Assembly: GCA_946409855.1 (NCBI GenBank)
Contig: CAMJXZ010000016.1
Span: 1-19,971, forward strand
Source of the DNA: an uncultured Clostridia bacterium
Lineage (GTDB): Bacteria; Bacillota; Clostridia; Christensenellales; Aristaeellaceae
Reading direction: 5' to 3'
Length of the DNA stretch: 19,971 nt
Below, piece after piece: positions 18,507 to 19,971 of the stretch (positions are counted from its first letter, which is position 1; each line of letters begins with the position of its first letter). The translations under genes and the position numbers were made by a program. A model generated the notes under the pieces. It was not told the origin of the DNA and did not search any database. It was given only the letters and a program-made list of their open reading frames with translations.

Positions 18507-18657
18507 TCATCCGGGCCGGTTGAACGGGGGGAGCCGCGGGCGGGACGGAGAACCGTCCCCTGTCGGGGGGGGACGCCGCCTGGGCGGCGCACCCTGTCGA
18601 GGGCCCCTGCGGTCGCGGAGGACGGGCAGGGACCGCGCCGATACGGGCGGCGCAAAA
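18507..18657. repeat. GC-rich palindrome block upstream of the cassette
   Basis: AGAACCGTCCCCTGT (18549-18563) is the inverted form of the core in 17726-17740 and forms GGACGG-AGAA-CCGTCC with neighbouring bases. GCCGCC/GGCGGC (about 18574-18588) makes a further stem. No convincing gene lies in 18281-18657; the open frames here are low-complexity Arg/Pro/Gly shadows. Confidence 0.5.
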
Positions 18658-19971
18658 TTAAGCGATGGCGGATTTGATGTTGCGGAGGACAAGCCGCTCC
18701 TGCTGCCTTGCGACGTTGCTGGCGATGGCCCGTGGATCGGTGCCGGTGACGTTGATGGTGGCGGGAGCGGAAACGGTGGTGTTGTTGGTGACGGTGGAGG
18801 TGTTCACGTTGGAGGCGGCGGCGTAGGCGGGGGTGAAGCTGCGCATCGGATCGCCGCCGAGGGCGCGCGCCGCTTCCCTGCCGGTCTGGACGTTGATGCC
18901 CAGGTCGTCCGCGGCCTGCCGCATCAGGGCGAGGGCCCTGGAGGGCTTGGTGACGGGGATGACGTATTCCTTGCCGTCATCACCGATGGTGGCATGCGTT
19001 TCCTTGTTGACCACGCCGCCCATGGAGAAGGCCTTGTTGGCCCCCACGTCCACCGTGACTTTGGTGGGGATGGACTTGATGGCTGTCTTGATCTTTTCAA
19101 TCTGGGAGACGACGGTGGTGGCCGCGCTGGTGAATTTGGTCTTCATGTCCGAGGTCAGATTGGAGAAGACGGTACCCACCTGGCTGGGGAGGCTGCCCAG
19201 GGCATTTTTGATGCCGGTGGCCAGGGCCTTGGCCGACGAGACCCCTTCGGATTCGGCGGAGGACAGGGCGGAGGCGATGTCCTTCGCGGCGCTTTCTACG
19301 GTCTGGGCCGTTTCGTTCATCGACGAGCCGATCTCCTCCAGGGAGGAGGAGATGTTCTCCTGCGCCATGGACAGGCTGGTCTGCATGCCTACGCCCAGGG
19401 CGGAGGTGTTGGTGCCAAGGAGCACCAGCATCTCGTTGATGGCCTCGATGGAGGCGCTGGAGAGCGTCAGCATGCTCTCAAAGACCTGGGCGACCTCGGT
19501 GTCCGCGCCGCCGAAAGCGGCGACCAGGTTGTCCTTGGCCTGGCTTCCGGCCTCGCCCGCGGCGCTTTCGGCCTCGGACGCCGCGGCGTCGTCCTGGGAT
19601 CCCCAGCCGAAGAGGGAAGCGAACCATCCGCCGACGCCGGAGGCGGCACCCTTTACGCTCTCCCAGGCGTTGGTGGCCCAGTCGGCCACGTCGCCGACGG
19701 CTTTGCTGACGGTCTCGCCGATGCCGGAGAAGGTGCGGCTGAACCAGCCCTTGACGTCGCTGAAGGCGCTCTGGATGTTGCTCCAGGCGGTGGACGCCCA
19801 GCCGGAAACGTCGGCCACGATGTTTCCGAGATCGATCCCCGAGAACCAGCCGGAAATGGTCGAGGCCGCGTTGGAGAAGAAGCCGGAGATGGTGTTCCAC
19901 GCGTCTTCGGCCCAGCCGGAAACGGTTTCCGCGATGTTCCCAAGGTCGATGCCGGAGAACCAGCCGGAAAT
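18658..19971 (-). CDS. Tape measure protein, C-terminal part (cut by window edge)
   Basis: The frame is open from the stop at 18658 to the last base, so the N-terminus lies beyond the window and the internal ATG at 19818 is not the real start. Near the edge a 38-residue unit repeats: ISGWFSGIDLGNI...VSGWA..AW occurs twice, and weaker GWFS/W units follow. Next come Ala/Ser-rich helices (SAAGEAGSQAKDNLVAAFGG; SMNETAQTVESAAKDIASAL) and then a basic-hydrophobic tail (MRSFTPAYAAASNVNT; QERLVLRNIKSAIA). Regular Trp/Phe spacing, helix-rich low complexity and position before the Dit-like gene are typical of tape measure proteins, which set tail length. Confidence 0.85.
   Translation of the reverse strand: MSGWFSGIDLGNIAETVSGWAEDAWNTISGFFSNAASTISGWFSGIDLGNIVADVSGWASTAWSNIQSAFSDVKGWFSRTFSGIGETVSKAVGDVADWATNAWESVKGAASGVGGWFASLFGWGSQDDAAASEAESAAGEAGSQAKDNLVAAFGGADTEVAQVFESMLTLSSASIEAINEMLVLLGTNTSALGVGMQTSLSMAQENISSSLEEIGSSMNETAQTVESAAKDIASALSSAESEGVSSAKALATGIKNALGSLPSQVGTVFSNLTSDMKTKFTSAATTVVSQIEKIKTAIKSIPTKVTVDVGANKAFSMGGVVNKETHATIGDDGKEYVIPVTKPSRALALMRQAADDLGINVQTGREAARALGGDPMRSFTPAYAAASNVNTSTVTNNTTVSAPATINVTGTDPRAIASNVARQQERLVLRNIKSAIA

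Noticed and set aside
1..19971. CRISPR arrays or restriction, toxin-antitoxin or other defence loci
   Set aside because: No regularly spaced repeats were seen. Apart from the ribbon-helix-helix-like tail at 2856-3293, which has no toxin partner, no defence gene is recognisable.

Overview
The window is the right-to-left late region of a temperate myovirus-like phage or prophage of a Bacillota host, probably a gut clostridium. This rests on strong AAGGAGG-type ribosome sites before nearly every gene, frequent TTG and GTG starts, tightly packed or ATGA-overlapping genes, and a contractile-tail baseplate set. No integrase or ribosomal marker is present, so the host cannot be fixed more closely. 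The phage could be active or degenerate; the tail genes read as intact.

Most structural genes lie on the minus strand and are transcribed from high to low coordinates. From the right edge: the C-terminal part of a tape measure protein (18658-19971, cut by the window end), then a ~1.1 kb interruption holding a self-contained secreted-protein gene between chromosomal-type palindromic repeats (about 17580-18657). The baseplate operon follows: Dit-like protein, baseplate plug, hub, Gp138-type spike, gp25-like sheath initiator, baseplate J, DUF2612 protein, and several fibre or adaptor proteins. The operon continues with a DUF6273/Ig-like protein and a large fibre ending in a GH20-like hexosaminidase domain.

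Below the fibre (7676-8073) a 13-bp direct repeat brackets a small cassette with a 53-aa gene and an RNA that folds like a tRNA-Leu body, with its anticodon arm replaced by a possible pseudoknot. I regard this as the most unusual item in the window. A plus-strand gene for a secreted DNA/RNA non-specific endonuclease, with its own promoter and terminator (6283-7194), sits between the fibre region and lysis as a moron. The lysis cassette (3831-6294) has a two-catalytic-domain endolysin and four small, overlapping membrane-protein genes.

Below lysis, a separate minus-strand operon (1833-3719) with its own sigma-A promoter encodes four accessory proteins, including an AP2/zinc-ribbon DNA-binding protein. 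The left end (390-1828) is a compact regulatory switch: a small HTH repressor-like gene and a three-gene plus-strand operon diverge from two face-to-face promoters. Both promoters carry the same AAAAGGTGTA box at the -10. The first 390 bases hold the tail of a possible plus-strand gene, a strong terminator and an AT-rich, inverted-repeat-rich stretch with no gene.
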